Source: Rhizobium sp. BK316 (GTDB lineage: Bacteria; Pseudomonadota; Alphaproteobacteria; Rhizobiales; Rhizobiaceae). From it: a DNA stretch of 64,000 nucleotides. Both the position numbers and the translations under genes were made by a program. Position 1 is the first letter of the stretch, and every line of letters begins with the position of its first letter. The notes beneath the pieces were generated by a model that was not told where the DNA came from, made no database searches, and worked only from the letters and a program-made list of their open reading frames with translations. Below, in pieces: positions 35,348 through 44,399 of this stretch. The DNA lies in the NCBI RefSeq assembly GCF_014193695.1, contig NZ_JACHZR010000003.1, forward strand, positions 682,001-746,000, read 5' to 3'.

Positions 35348-37861
35348 ATGAAGTCACATGCGCGGGCAGTGGTCATCGGCGGCGGCGTGGTCGGCGTTTC
35401 GACGCTCTATCACCTTGCGAAGAAGGGGTGGGGCGACAGCGTGCTCATCGAGCGCAAGGAGCTGACATCAGGCTCGACATGGCATGCGGCGGGCCTCTTG
35501 CCGCTCTTCAACATGAGCTATTCGGTCGGCCAGATCCATAAATATTCCGTCCGCTTCTATCAGGAACTGCAGCAGGAAACCGGCATGAATGTCGGTTTCA
35601 GCCAGGTCTCCAACATCCGTCTCGCCCGTACCAAAGACCGCTGGGACGAGTTCATGTACTATGCCGGCATTGCCGAGACGATCGGCGTAAAGGTCAATAT
35701 CCTGACGCCCGAGCAGGTGAAGGAGATCTGGCCTCTCTGTGAGACCGACGGCCTGCTTGGCGCAATCCAGCATCCCGATGACGGCTATATCCAGCCGGCG
35801 GATCTTACTCAGGCGCTCGCCAAGGGCGCCCGCGATTTCGGCGCCACGATCTACCGCAACACGACGGTCACCGCGATCGAGCAGCAGGCAGACGGGCTCT
35901 GGAAGGTGACGACGGACAAGGGCGAGATCACCGCAGAACACGTCATCTCCTGCACCGGCAATTTCGCCCGCAAGACCGGCGAGATGGTCGGCATCAACAT
36001 TCCGGTCATTCCGGTCGAGCACCAGTATATCGTCACCGAGCCGCATCCCGACATTCTGGCCCGCAAGGCAAAGGGCCTGCCGGAAATGGGCGTGCTGCGT
36101 GAAGCCGACAGCGCCTGGTACATGCGCGAGGAAAATGGCGGGCTGCTGCTTGGCCCCTACGAGCAGGGCGCGCCGGTCTGTTATGTCAACGGTCCCTCCG
36201 ACGAGAGCGAATACGAGTTGTTTCAGGAAGAGCTCGATCGCCTGATGCCGCATATCGAAACGGCGATCGCCCGTGTGCCGGCCTTCGGCGAAGTCGGCAT
36301 CAAGAAGGTCTATAACGGCGCCATCGCCTATACGCCCGACGGCAACCCGATCGTCGGCCCCGCACCGGGTCTCAAGAATTTCTGGCTGAACGAAGGCCAT
36401 TCCTTCGGCATCACGGCGGCCGGGGGCGCCGGCTGGCAGCTGGCCGAATGGATCGTCGATGGCGAGCCGACCGTCGACATGATGGGCGTCGATCCGCGCC
36501 GCTTTGGTCCCTATGCCAAGGAAGGCTACCTCATCGCCAAGAACGAGGAAGCCTATGCCAATGTCTTCACCATGCACTATCCGGATGAGGAACGTGCCGC
36601 TGCCCGCCCGCTGAAGACAACGCCGGTCTATGACCGGCTAAAGAAGCTCGGCGCCGTGTTCGGCTCCGTCTACGGATGGGAACGCGCCAACTGGTTTGCG
36701 CCCGAAGGCTACGATCTGCCGAAAGACCAGATCGGCGTCGGCGCCGACGTTTTGACCAACCACAATCATTCCGATCCGACCGAAGACGGCCGCATTCTGG
36801 AACGCTGGTCGTTCCGCCGCTCGAATTATTTCGAGCATGTCGGCAACGAGGTCATGAACGTCAACAAGAATGTCGGCGTGCTCGACATGTCGGCTTTCGC
36901 CAAGGCGCTGGTCACCGGACCCGGCGCGCGCGCATGGCTGGAATCGATCTTTGCCAATGCGATCCCGAAGAAGCGAGGCCGTATCGCGCTTTGCCACATG
37001 CTGACCAAGGAAGGCGGCGTGCGCGCGGAATTCACCGTCTATGAAAGCGCGCCCGGCACTTTCTATCTCGTCTCGGCCGGCGCCTATGAGGCGCATGACC
37101 ACGACTATATGCGCAAGCTGCTGCCATCAGACGGCAGCGTGAAGTTCACGCCGATCACCCAGGCCTGGGGCGTGCTCGTACTCGCCGGTCCGAAGTCGCG
37201 CGATGTCCTGAAGAAGCTGACGCGCACAAGCCTCGACAACAAGGATTTCCCCTGGCTTTCGGGCAAGGAAATCTCGGTCGGTGCGGCGAGCGCCCATGCG
37301 CTGCGCGTCAACTTCGTCGGCGAACTCGGCTGGGAACTGCATCACCCGATCGAGATGCAGAATTACATCTTCGACAAGCTGATGGAGGCCGGCGCCGAAT
37401 TCGGTATCAAGCCTTTCGGTATCCGCGCCATGCTCTCCATGTCGGTCGAGAAGTCCTACCGCCTGATCCCGCGCGAAATGTCGATCGAGTACAATGCCTA
37501 TGAATCCGGCCTCGACCGCTTCATCAAGCCGGAAAAGGAATTCCTCGGCCGCGAGGGCTTGCTTGCCTACAAGAAAAAGGGCCTGAAGTGGAACTTTGCC
37601 ACGCTCGTCGTCGAGACCGGCAATGACGTCGATGCGCGTGGTTCGGAAGCGATCTACAACGAGGCTGGCGAGCTCGTCGGCCGCGCCACCAACGGCACTT
37701 TCGGCTTCCGCATCAACCGCTCGCTGGCGCTCGCCATGCTGCGGCCCGATTATGCCAAGGAAGGCACGAAGCTGAAGATCAAGATCCTCGGTACGACCTA
37801 CAATGCGACCGTGGTCGGCGAGAGCCCGTTCGACACGGAGAATGCAGCACTTCGTGGCTGA
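35348..37861 (+). CDS. Dimethylglycine/sarcosine dehydrogenase-like FAD-folate enzyme
   Basis: Two-part oxidoreductase of 837 residues. Residues about 5-400 are a DAO-type FAD domain with AVVIGGGVVGVSTLYHLAKKG and the segment SGSTWHAAGLLPL, whose His carries covalent FAD in dimethylglycine dehydrogenase. After an FAO_M linker, residues about 450-837 form GcvT-like folate-binding domains that collect the released C1 unit as methylene-tetrahydrofolate. It is probably used in breakdown of glycine betaine to sarcosine and glycine; the exact substrate is inferred. A GlxA-type regulator, the family of GbdR, lies 2.7 kb downstream. A strong terminator follows. Confidence 0.85.
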   Translation: MKSHARAVVIGGGVVGVSTLYHLAKKGWGDSVLIERKELTSGSTWHAAGLLPLFNMSYSVGQIHKYSVRFYQELQQETGMNVGFSQVSNIRLARTKDRWDEFMYYAGIAETIGVKVNILTPEQVKEIWPLCETDGLLGAIQHPDDGYIQPADLTQALAKGARDFGATIYRNTTVTAIEQQADGLWKVTTDKGEITAEHVISCTGNFARKTGEMVGINIPVIPVEHQYIVTEPHPDILARKAKGLPEMGVLREADSAWYMREENGGLLLGPYEQGAPVCYVNGPSDESEYELFQEELDRLMPHIETAIARVPAFGEVGIKKVYNGAIAYTPDGNPIVGPAPGLKNFWLNEGHSFGITAAGGAGWQLAEWIVDGEPTVDMMGVDPRRFGPYAKEGYLIAKNEEAYANVFTMHYPDEERAAARPLKTTPVYDRLKKLGAVFGSVYGWERANWFAPEGYDLPKDQIGVGADVLTNHNHSDPTEDGRILERWSFRRSNYFEHVGNEVMNVNKNVGVLDMSAFAKALVTGPGARAWLESIFANAIPKKRGRIALCHMLTKEGGVRAEFTVYESAPGTFYLVSAGAYEAHDHDYMRKLLPSDGSVKFTPITQAWGVLVLAGPKSRDVLKKLTRTSLDNKDFPWLSGKEISVGAASAHALRVNFVGELGWELHHPIEMQNYIFDKLMEAGAEFGIKPFGIRAMLSMSVEKSYRLIPREMSIEYNAYESGLDRFIKPEKEFLGREGLLAYKKKGLKWNFATLVVETGNDVDARGSEAIYNEAGELVGRATNGTFGFRINRSLALAMLRPDYAKEGTKLKIKILGTTYNATVVGESPFDTENAALRG

Positions 37862-37909
37862 GGCTCCGTGTTCCATGTTCTAGTTTCTTAAGCATATGAA
37901 GAAGAAAAG

Positions 37910-37936
37910 GGCGGCCGCACCATCGGCCGCCTTTTT
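37910..37936 (+). terminator. Rho-independent terminator after the dehydrogenase
   Basis: Perfect 8-bp stem, GGCGGCCG (37910-37917) and CGGCCGCC (37924-37931), a six-base loop and TTTTT. Confidence 0.9.
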
Positions 37937-37961
37937 CGTAGCTGGCTGCAGCCTCTCGATT

Positions 37962-37971
37962 AACAATTGTT
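37962..37971. promoter_or_regulatory. Palindrome upstream of the double-receiver gene
   Basis: AACAATTGTT, a perfect 10-bp AT-rich palindrome within TTAACAATTGTTCAA, 58 bp before the start at 38030. Possibly part of a promoter or operator; only symmetry and position support this. Confidence 0.25.
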
Positions 37972-38029
37972 CAAATGAATTCATGTAACCGTTGCGTTCG
38001 GGGACACAATTTCCATTTAAAGGTTTGTC

Positions 38030-38860
38030 ATGGCGTTTCTAGGTATTTCGGGGATGCAATATTCCGGAGAAATGTTTGCCGGCGCGCGCATTATCCTCGC
38101 TGAAGATTCCAACGTCTTCACGTCGATGATCGGAAAGCGGCTGAAGGAACTCTTCGATATCGAGGTCGAGATTTGCCGCAGCTTCGAAGAGCTGCAGCTT
38201 TCCTACGATAAATCTTCCGATCCGATTACACTGGCGATTTCCAACATCAACCTGCCGGGCGCCGAAAACGGCGAGGCGTTGGAATACCTTGTCGATCTGT
38301 CGATCCCGACGATCGTTTTTACCGGCACGTTCCATGAAGGCATGCGCGACAAGCTGCTTGCCAAGGACATTGTCGACTACATCCTCAAGGACAATGTCTT
38401 TGCCGTCGACCTGCTGGCGGAATCGATCTGCCGGTTCCTGACCAACCATCGCCATCATGTATTGATCGTCGATGACAGCGCCACGGCCCGCGCGCTGCTG
38501 TCGAGCCGCCTGAAGCGCTACAATTTCCGCGTCAGCACCGCCGAGAGCGGCGCAAAGGCGCTGGAGATCCTCAAGGCTAACAGAGATATCGGCTTGATGG
38601 TCACCGACTACAACATGCCCGATATCGACGGTTTCGAGCTGACGCGCCGCATCCGCGCCTCGATCGGCTCGCACGAGCTGCGCATCATCGGCGTTTCCTC
38701 CTCTTCCAACCGCCTGCTTTCGGCGCGGTTCCTGAAGGCCGGCGGCAACGACTTCATGCTGCGTCCCTTCATCGACGAGGAGTTTTACTGCCGCGTCAAC
38801 CAGAACCTCGACACACTCCTCCAGATCCAGTCGATGCGCAGGGAACGGGCGGTTGCCTGA
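38030..38860 (+). CDS. Double-receiver response regulator without output domain
   Basis: Protein of 276 residues made of two receiver domains. The first (about 18-138) starts ARIILAEDSNVF, but its phospho-acceptor position is Asn72 (AISNINLPG) rather than Asp, so it probably cannot be phosphorylated. The second (about 143-268) is complete: VDDS, Asp193 in VTDYNMPDIDG, Ser/Lys in VSSSSNR and FLKAGGNDFML. It is clearly paralogous to the first two domains of the diguanylate cyclase 200 bp downstream. It may act as a phosphate shuttle or partner for that protein. Confidence 0.88.
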   Translation: MAFLGISGMQYSGEMFAGARIILAEDSNVFTSMIGKRLKELFDIEVEICRSFEELQLSYDKSSDPITLAISNINLPGAENGEALEYLVDLSIPTIVFTGTFHEGMRDKLLAKDIVDYILKDNVFAVDLLAESICRFLTNHRHHVLIVDDSATARALLSSRLKRYNFRVSTAESGAKALEILKANRDIGLMVTDYNMPDIDGFELTRRIRASIGSHELRIIGVSSSSNRLLSARFLKAGGNDFMLRPFIDEEFYCRVNQNLDTLLQIQSMRRERAVA

Positions 38861-39061
38861 TCCGGCCGCGAAGATCGGGTGCAGGGAAACGCCTCCGTGA
38901 TCGGCCCACACCGAAAAGATATGACGGAGGCTCATATTTTTGCAATCACAGGTGTTGTTTCCGTCATTTGCCTCTTCACGGAAGGGGAGGCCTCGGCTAT
39001 CGTCCGGCACTGCAAGAGAGGGCGAGTCGACCCTCTCGTGCATGTGGAGGGGTAGGTAGCC

Positions 39062-40393
39062 GTGACATTCCAGAGGGATTTTCAGCGGGAGAATGCAGGT
39101 CCTCGGTTCGGAGGAATCCGCATACTTCTGGTTGAGGATTCCCGAATGTTTTCTGCCGTGCTCTGCCATCGGTTCCAGACCGAGCTCAACCTCAGCGTTG
39201 TTTGCTGTTCCTCGCTGAAGGCGTTACGTGAAGAGCTCTCGCAGGACGGGCACGGTTACAGCATGGCCGTCGTTGACCTGAACCTGCCTGACGCACCCTA
39301 TGGTGAGGCGCTCGACTGCACGATCGAGCACGATATTCCGGCCATCGTCTTTACCGCGACCTTCGATCTCAATACCCGCGCCCGCATCCTTGAGCGCAAT
39401 GTCATAGACTATGTGCTGAAGGACAACGAGTTCGCGCTCGACAATCTGGTCGCGACCGTGCGCCGGGCGATCATGAACCGCAAGACCCGGGTACTCGTCG
39501 TCGACGACGTTTCATCCGCGCGTCAGGTACTCGTCGATCTCCTGAAGGCCCAGCAATATATGGTCGTCGAAGCCAATTCCGGGCTTGAGGCGATCGCGGC
39601 ACTCGAGGCCTACAGCGATATCGAGCTCGTCGTCACCGATCATCATATGCCCGACATGAGCGGCTATGAGCTGACGCGGCGCATCCGCCACCGGTTCGGT
39701 TCGGACAAGATGCGCGTCATCGGCGTTTCCTCCTCGAACGACCGCATGCTGTCGGCAAGTTTCCTGAAGGCCGGCGCCAGCGACTTCGTCTACCGGCCGT
39801 TCGTCGCCGAAGAGCTGCAGTGCCGCATCGCCAACAATGTGGAGACGCTGACGCAGATGAAGCAGCTGCGGGCGGCGGCGGCCTGCGACTACCTGACCGG
39901 CCTCTATAACCGCCGCTATTTCTACGACAACGGCCCGAAGCTGGTGAACGAATGCCTGCGGCTGAAAATGTCGAGCGCGGTCGCCATTCTCGACATCGAC
40001 CATTTCAAACGGCTGAACGACACTTATGGCCACGAGATCGGCGACAAGGTGCTGAGGGCTGTCGCAGACAGGCTGCAGGCGATCTTCGAAGGCAGCGACA
40101 ATCTTCTCTCGCGCCTCGGCGGCGAGGAATTCGCCATTCTCTTCCCGCAGATGGATTCGCTGGCCGCCACCAAGCTTTGCGATGAGATTCGCTCGGAGAT
40201 TTCCCGCTTGAGAGTGACGGCCGATGACGAGGAATTGTCGGTGACGGTGTCAATCGGATTGGCCGAGATCACCGGTTACGAGACCTTCGAGAACTATCTG
40301 AACGCCGCAGACCAGTTCCTCTACATGGCCAAGCACAAGGGGCGAAACCTTGTCTATTCCGACGCCAAGATGACGGAGGAGGCGGCGCAGTAA
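39062..40393 (+). CDS. PleD-like diguanylate cyclase (REC-REC-GGDEF)
   Basis: Response regulator of 443 residues. Receiver 1 (about 18-138) has Asp72 and receiver 2 (about 141-265) has Asp193, both intact. The C-terminal GGDEF domain (about 275-440) contains the active-site GGEEF at 353-357, so synthesis of cyclic di-GMP from two GTP is expected on phosphorylation-driven dimerisation. The RxxD product-inhibition site expected five residues before GGEEF is not present (GSDN there). It starts at a GTG with GGAGGGG upstream. The gene upstream encodes a paralogue without the GGDEF domain. Confidence 0.9.
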   Translation: MTFQRDFQRENAGPRFGGIRILLVEDSRMFSAVLCHRFQTELNLSVVCCSSLKALREELSQDGHGYSMAVVDLNLPDAPYGEALDCTIEHDIPAIVFTATFDLNTRARILERNVIDYVLKDNEFALDNLVATVRRAIMNRKTRVLVVDDVSSARQVLVDLLKAQQYMVVEANSGLEAIAALEAYSDIELVVTDHHMPDMSGYELTRRIRHRFGSDKMRVIGVSSSNDRMLSASFLKAGASDFVYRPFVAEELQCRIANNVETLTQMKQLRAAAACDYLTGLYNRRYFYDNGPKLVNECLRLKMSSAVAILDIDHFKRLNDTYGHEIGDKVLRAVADRLQAIFEGSDNLLSRLGGEEFAILFPQMDSLAATKLCDEIRSEISRLRVTADDEELSVTVSIGLAEITGYETFENYLNAADQFLYMAKHKGRNLVYSDAKMTEEAAQ

Positions 40394-40426
40394 GGGCGCC
40401 CTTGATGCGCGCCTTTCGCCGCTTGG

Positions 40427-40512
40427 CGTCATCCTCGGCCTTGTGCCGAGGATCTGCGACATACCAAGATATTGGACGGTAGCAGATACTCGGGACAAGC
40501 CCGAGTATGACG
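40427..40512. repeat. RIME1-like palindromic intergenic repeat
   Basis: Outer arms at 40427-40454 and 40485-40512 are imperfect inverted copies around a 30-bp centre. The right arm (ACTCGGGACAAGCCCGAG) closely matches that of the element at 8486-8553, so both belong to one family. It lies between the diguanylate cyclase and the GlxA-type regulator, which converge. Confidence 0.8.
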
Positions 40513-40542
40513 AAGAGAGTTTGGTGCCCTAGTCAGAATATC

Positions 40543-40567
40543 AAAGGCGGCTCAGTGAGCCGCCTTT
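40543..40567. terminator. Bidirectional terminator between convergent genes
   Basis: Perfect 11-bp stem, AAAGGCGGCTC (40543-40553) and GAGCCGCCTTT (40557-40567), with an AGT loop. The A and T runs at its ends allow action in both directions, serving the cyclase gene and the GlxA-type gene. Confidence 0.75.
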
Positions 40568-40592
40568 CTGCATTGCCAACTGTATGCCAGCC

Positions 40593-41627
40593 TCAGGCCG
40601 CCACCGCCTGCTGACGGGCTGTCGCCATGGTCATCTTGCGATCGGCGCGCTCCTGCTGCGGCGAGCGCTGGTAGAGTTCGCGATAACACTTGGAGAAGTG
40701 CGAGGCGGAGACGAAGCCGCAGGCGACGGCCACTTCGACGACCGGCATGGAGGACTGGACCAGCAGGTGACGGGCGCGGTCGAGGCGGATTTCCAGGTAG
40801 TAGCGGGCTGGCGACCGGCCCATTTCCTGGCGGAAGAGGCGCTCGATCTGGCGGCGCGACAGGCCGGCGCCTTCGGCGATCTCCAGCAGTGACAGCGGCT
40901 CGGCGAGATTGCCTTCCATCAGCTCGATGATCGACAGGACCTTGGCGTTCTGCACGCCGAGGCGGGCACGCAGCGGCAGCCGCTGGCGGTCGTGCGGGTT
41001 GCGCACGCGATCGGTCAGGTGCTGCTCGCAGATGCGGTTGACGAGGCTTTCGCCGAAATCCTCGCCAACGAGGTTCAGCATCATGTCGAGCGAGGCCGTG
41101 CCGCCGGCGCAGGTATAGAGATTGTTGTCGACCTCATAGAGATCGGCATAGACCTCGACCTGCGGGAAGGCCTCGGAGAAGCCCGGCAGGTTTTCCCAGT
41201 GGATCGCGCAGCGCTTGCCGTTCAGGAGACCCGCCTGGGCAAGCACATGCGCGCCCGTACAGAGCGAACCGACGGCGACGCCGCGATTGTAGGATTCCCG
41301 CAGCCAGGCATTGACGGACTTGTTGTTGAAGGTCTCGACATCGATGCCGGAACAGACGAGCACCATCCCGGGCCGGTTTTCGCCGCCCAGATGGCGGCGC
41401 TCTTCGGCAAGCGACGAATTGGCCTCCACGCCGATGCCGCAGGAGGAATAGACCTTTTCGCCGTCGACGGAACTCAGGCGCCATGTATAGGCCTGATAGC
41501 CGAGCATGCGGTTTGCGATACGCAGGGTATCCACCGCCGCCGAAAAGGGCAGCATGGTGAACTGAGGAACCATGAAGAAGACTACGGAACGTTTCTTGAG
41601 CTGCATCTTGTTCATTGGAAAATCCAT
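40593..41627 (-). CDS. GlxA-family transcriptional regulator (DJ-1/PfpI plus AraC domains)
   Basis: Activator-type protein of about 344 residues. The N-terminal half is a DJ-1/PfpI-like ligand domain (SVVFFMVPQFTMLPFSAAVDTLRIAN, then GVAVGSLCTGAHVLAQAGLLNGKRCAIHWE). The C-terminal AraC helix-turn-helix pair is PLSLLEIAEGAGLSRRQIERLF and VVEVAVACGFVSASHFSKCYRELYQRSP. The group includes GbdR and CdhR, regulators of betaine and carnitine use. The dimethylglycine dehydrogenase-like gene nearby is a plausible target, but this is inference. The start is uncertain: Met codons at 41696, 41645, 41627 and 41615 are in frame without a clear ribosome binding site. Confidence 0.82.
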   Translation of the reverse strand: MDFPMNKMQLKKRSVVFFMVPQFTMLPFSAAVDTLRIANRMLGYQAYTWRLSSVDGEKVYSSCGIGVEANSSLAEERRHLGGENRPGMVLVCSGIDVETFNNKSVNAWLRESYNRGVAVGSLCTGAHVLAQAGLLNGKRCAIHWENLPGFSEAFPQVEVYADLYEVDNNLYTCAGGTASLDMMLNLVGEDFGESLVNRICEQHLTDRVRNPHDRQRLPLRARLGVQNAKVLSIIELMEGNLAEPLSLLEIAEGAGLSRRQIERLFRQEMGRSPARYYLEIRLDRARHLLVQSSMPVVEVAVACGFVSASHFSKCYRELYQRSPQQERADRKMTMATARQQAVAA

Positions 41628-41826
41628 GCTCGAGGGCGACTGCATATTGGTCGCGTGGAATGCGTCGTTCCGATGTTCCAAAAGCGACACTGGCATGGAT
41701 AAATGCGGCTAGGAAGAGCAAATCTGCGACATTGGCCACAATTTGCGGCGCGAGCGGAGCAAAAGGCGTCGCTGCGGGCCGGTAGTGCTGTGAAATTCAC
41801 TGGGGAAAAGGCAGGCGACGGATATG

Positions 41827-41862
41827 AAAAAGGCGGTGCTGCATGGGGCAGGCACCGCCTTT
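41827..41862 (-). terminator. Terminator of the DUF1127 gene
   Basis: Arms AAAGGCGGTGC (41829-41839) and GCACCGCCTTT (41852-41862) pair perfectly. On the minus strand the hairpin is followed by a T-run, 56 bp past the DUF1127 stop. Confidence 0.75.
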
Positions 41863-41917
41863 AGCTTGGGAGGTATGTCGCATTCATTGCATATGGTTGC
41901 ATTCACGAGCCCTGTTC

Positions 41918-42121
41918 TTAATGGGTGCGGTCTTTGCCGCTCTCATCGGCGCTCGGCCAGCCGATATCCTTGCGGATGTCGAGGGGCATGGATTCGATCT
42001 GGCGTTCCGTCTGCCAGCGGCGCCATGCACGCACGAGCCTGTCGGCATAGGAACCAAGCGAAGAATGTCTGCCGTAGGATGACAGACCCTTGCCGCCATC
42101 TCTGTAGGTCATCGAGGTCAT
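41918..42121 (-). CDS. DUF1127 small arginine-rich protein
   Basis: Protein of 67 residues whose second half (LVRAWRRWQTERQIESMPLDIRKDIGWPSAD) is the DUF1127 domain, a short helix pair rich in Arg. The family is common in rhizobia. Some members have been linked to phosphate, carbon and RNA metabolism and to control by the LysR regulator VtlR. The ATG is preceded by AAGGAAAGGAAA and the gene ends at a good terminator. A TTCAAACGAAT element at 42196 resembles the box upstream of the neighbouring small gene. Confidence 0.85.
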   Translation of the reverse strand: MTSMTYRDGGKGLSSYGRHSSLGSYADRLVRAWRRWQTERQIESMPLDIRKDIGWPSADESGKDRTH

Positions 42122-42237
42122 TGCCGTTTCCTTTCCTTGCGGGACACGGGATTACCGTATCCTCGAGATGAAATATGCGCTTACGGCACCCATCATTCAA
42201 ACGAATAGATTTTATAAGTACCATAAGCGATTTTGAA

Positions 42238-42405
42238 CTATCGCTGCTGCTCATCGAGAGCGGGCAGTGCGCCGATATCGGCCGCGAGATGCGACGGATA
42301 ATGCTTCATTTCCTGCCTGATATGCTCACGTGCCGCCACCCGAAACATGCGTGCGCGGAAGGCGAAAAAAGCCTGGAGGATATTGAAGCCTACTGTCTGC
42401 AACAT
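42238..42405 (-). CDS. DUF1127-like small protein
   Basis: Protein of 55 residues starting MLQTVGFNILQAFFAF, with a basic middle (RARMFRVAAREHIRQEMKHY) and the closing PSHLAADIG, which resembles the DUF1127 end motif (L-x-DIG). AAGGAGG sits at ideal spacing before the ATG at 42405. It is the upstream partner of the DUF1127 gene at 41918 on the same strand. Its promoter side carries a two-box element also found in front of the LysR gene at 49547. A small protein of unknown function, probably real. Confidence 0.65.
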   Translation of the reverse strand: MLQTVGFNILQAFFAFRARMFRVAAREHIRQEMKHYPSHLAADIGALPALDEQQR

Positions 42406-42464
42406 GACCGGCCTCCTTTTCTTCAGCCTCATCGTTACAACTAAAATATAGGTACTCAGGGCAG

Positions 42465-42514
42465 TTCAAACAAATGAAATGAACTGGGCTTTAGGTTCAG
42501 AGAAATTGAAAGAT
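42465..42514. promoter_or_regulatory. Two-box element shared with the LysR promoter
   Basis: Box 1 TTCAAACAAATGAAATGAA (42465-42483) and box 2 GTTCAGAGAAATTGAAAGAT (42495-42514) lie upstream of the small gene at 42405. Both recur, in the same order and with spacing differing by one base, at 49492-49540 before the LysR gene. The imperfect inverted TTCA...TTGAA symmetry in box 2 fits a LysR-type T-N11-A site. Confidence 0.55.
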
Positions 42515-42621
42515 AGACGGAGAAAGGTGCGTGTGGCGTTTATCTCTTCTTCGACTTTAAAGGGTAAGGCTGGCTCGGTGGCCTTTGCCGAGGTAGGCAT
42601 ACAATCTTTAAAGGAAACAAT

Positions 42622-44394
42622 ATGACGGTCTTTTTGCATGCACTATCGCTCAAGTTTTATCGAGGTATTGGTAGCGAGGCGCAAAAGCTGAGGGACTTTC
42701 GCGATTTCAACTTTTTCATTGGAACGAATAACGCTGGAAAGTCCACGGTCCTTAACTTCATCTCCAAGTACCTGCCATATCGAGGTGATAATGAAATTGA
42801 GGGCAGTGCGACGACACCTATCGAACGGTTCCGAGGCGCTAAGACCGGCTCGATTGAGGCAGCCGTCGGTCTTCCCATAGATGTTTTTATGGATGCTGTC
42901 CGCAAGCTGCATACCCAACTTCCTGCACAATTCTGGCCAAGCTTCACGAAGGTTGCGACGAGTTTTGCGGATAACGACGTAGTTTGGCTGAGGCCGAGTG
43001 CAAATCAAGCCGGTGCGTCGTTAGCGGCGGGTAAACCCGTAAACCCGGATGTTCTCACATCGCAGGAATGGTACAATCTTTGGACGGCGTTGACCGGTCA
43101 GAGCGGCGGAAGCATTTCCCAAAATTGGGTGCCCGAAACGATTAAAAGCCTTCTTGCTGCGCAGACGCTTGAGCTGCCCAACACGCGAATAATCCCTGCA
43201 AAACGTCAAATCGGCCAAACTGGTGTCGAGCTTATTGACCTTAGCGGCCAGGGACTGATTGATAGATTGGCTGAAGTTCAGAGCCCAGACCACGATAAAC
43301 GTGCGGACCGACTACTATTCGACAAAATCAACTTATTCCTGCGGAGCGTTACGGACAGGAAAGACGCGACCATCGAGGTGCCTCATAATCGTCAGCACAT
43401 TTTAGTGCACATGGATAACAAGGTTCTCCCTCTTTCGTCCTTAGGTACCGGTATACATGAGGTGGTGATGATTGCGTCGTTCTGCACATTATTTGACAAT
43501 CAAATAATTTGCATGGAAGAGCCGGAGATACATCTTCACCCCATACTGCAGAGAAAACTTATGAAGTATTTGGGGGAGTATACAAAGAATCAGTACTTCG
43601 TCGCCACTCACTCCGCGAGCTTTATCGACACTCCGGGTGCCGCTATTTTTCATGTCGCAAATGACGGAGATCAAACGAGAATCTCGGAAAGTATTCTGAG
43701 AAGCCAACGACATGAGATCTGCATCGACTTGGGGTACAAGGCATCGGACATTGTTCAGTCTAATGCTGTAATCTGGGTTGAAGGCCCTTCTGACCGCATA
43801 TACCTCAATCACTGGATCAAAGCCGCGGTGGGGAAGGACGAACAGAAGTTGATTGAGGGTATACACTACTCAATTATGTTCTACGGTGGGCGCCTCTTGA
43901 GTCACCTAAGCGCTGAGGCCGACGAAATAAACGAGTTCATCGCACTTCGTTCGCTCAATCAAAATCTCGCACTGATAATGGACAGCGATAAAGGTAGCGC
44001 GAAAAATAGCGTCAACGCAACGAAGGTCCGCCTCCAGAGCGAAATCAGCAAGGGGAAGGGGTTTTGCTGGATAACAAAAGGCAGGGAGATCGAAAACTAC
44101 ATCGATCACCAAGCACTTCAACGTGCCGTTGCCGGTGTATACGGCGATGTCTACGATAAAGCCGACGGTAGCGGCCAATTCGATCACGCACTTTACTTCT
44201 GGCGCAAGGCACCAAAAGCCAGGGGGAAAGGAGGTTCGTCTGCAGAAGACATGCTTCAAAAGGATGTGGACAAAGTAAGGGTTGCCAAGGCCGTGTGCGA
44301 AGGCAAAGCTGATCTTTCCATCCTAGATCTCAAACTGAGAATCAGTGAACTTTTGGAGTTTATTCGCAGCGCTAACGATCTGACGCCGCTGTAG
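42622..44394 (+). CDS. OLD-family ATP-dependent nuclease (AAA ATPase plus TOPRIM)
   Basis: Protein of 590 residues with an SMC/ABC-like ATPase and a C-terminal TOPRIM nuclease, the architecture of class 1 OLD proteins. Walker A GTNNAGKST is at 34-42, the signature-like LSSLGTGIHE at 271-280, Walker B IICMEEPE at 295-302 and the switch His in ATHSA at 330. TOPRIM residues are Glu387 (WVEGPSDR), D454/D456 (MDSDKG) and a late Glu in REIENY. OLD relatives act in anti-phage defence, but here there is no UvrD-type partner as in Gabija. Base composition and codon use are visibly more AT-rich than both neighbours, and its stop lies five bases from the kup stop. A horizontally acquired, possibly defensive gene. 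Confidence 0.85.
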   Translation: MTVFLHALSLKFYRGIGSEAQKLRDFRDFNFFIGTNNAGKSTVLNFISKYLPYRGDNEIEGSATTPIERFRGAKTGSIEAAVGLPIDVFMDAVRKLHTQLPAQFWPSFTKVATSFADNDVVWLRPSANQAGASLAAGKPVNPDVLTSQEWYNLWTALTGQSGGSISQNWVPETIKSLLAAQTLELPNTRIIPAKRQIGQTGVELIDLSGQGLIDRLAEVQSPDHDKRADRLLFDKINLFLRSVTDRKDATIEVPHNRQHILVHMDNKVLPLSSLGTGIHEVVMIASFCTLFDNQIICMEEPEIHLHPILQRKLMKYLGEYTKNQYFVATHSASFIDTPGAAIFHVANDGDQTRISESILRSQRHEICIDLGYKASDIVQSNAVIWVEGPSDRIYLNHWIKAAVGKDEQKLIEGIHYSIMFYGGRLLSHLSAEADEINEFIALRSLNQNLALIMDSDKGSAKNSVNATKVRLQSEISKGKGFCWITKGREIENYIDHQALQRAVAGVYGDVYDKADGSGQFDHALYFWRKAPKARGKGGSSAEDMLQKDVDKVRVAKAVCEGKADLSILDLKLRISELLEFIRSANDLTPL

Positions 44395-44399
44395 AGCCC

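Noticed and set aside
42622..44394. Gabija-type two-gene defence system
   Set aside because: The OLD-like gene has no UvrD/GajB helicase partner on either side; the neighbour is kup.
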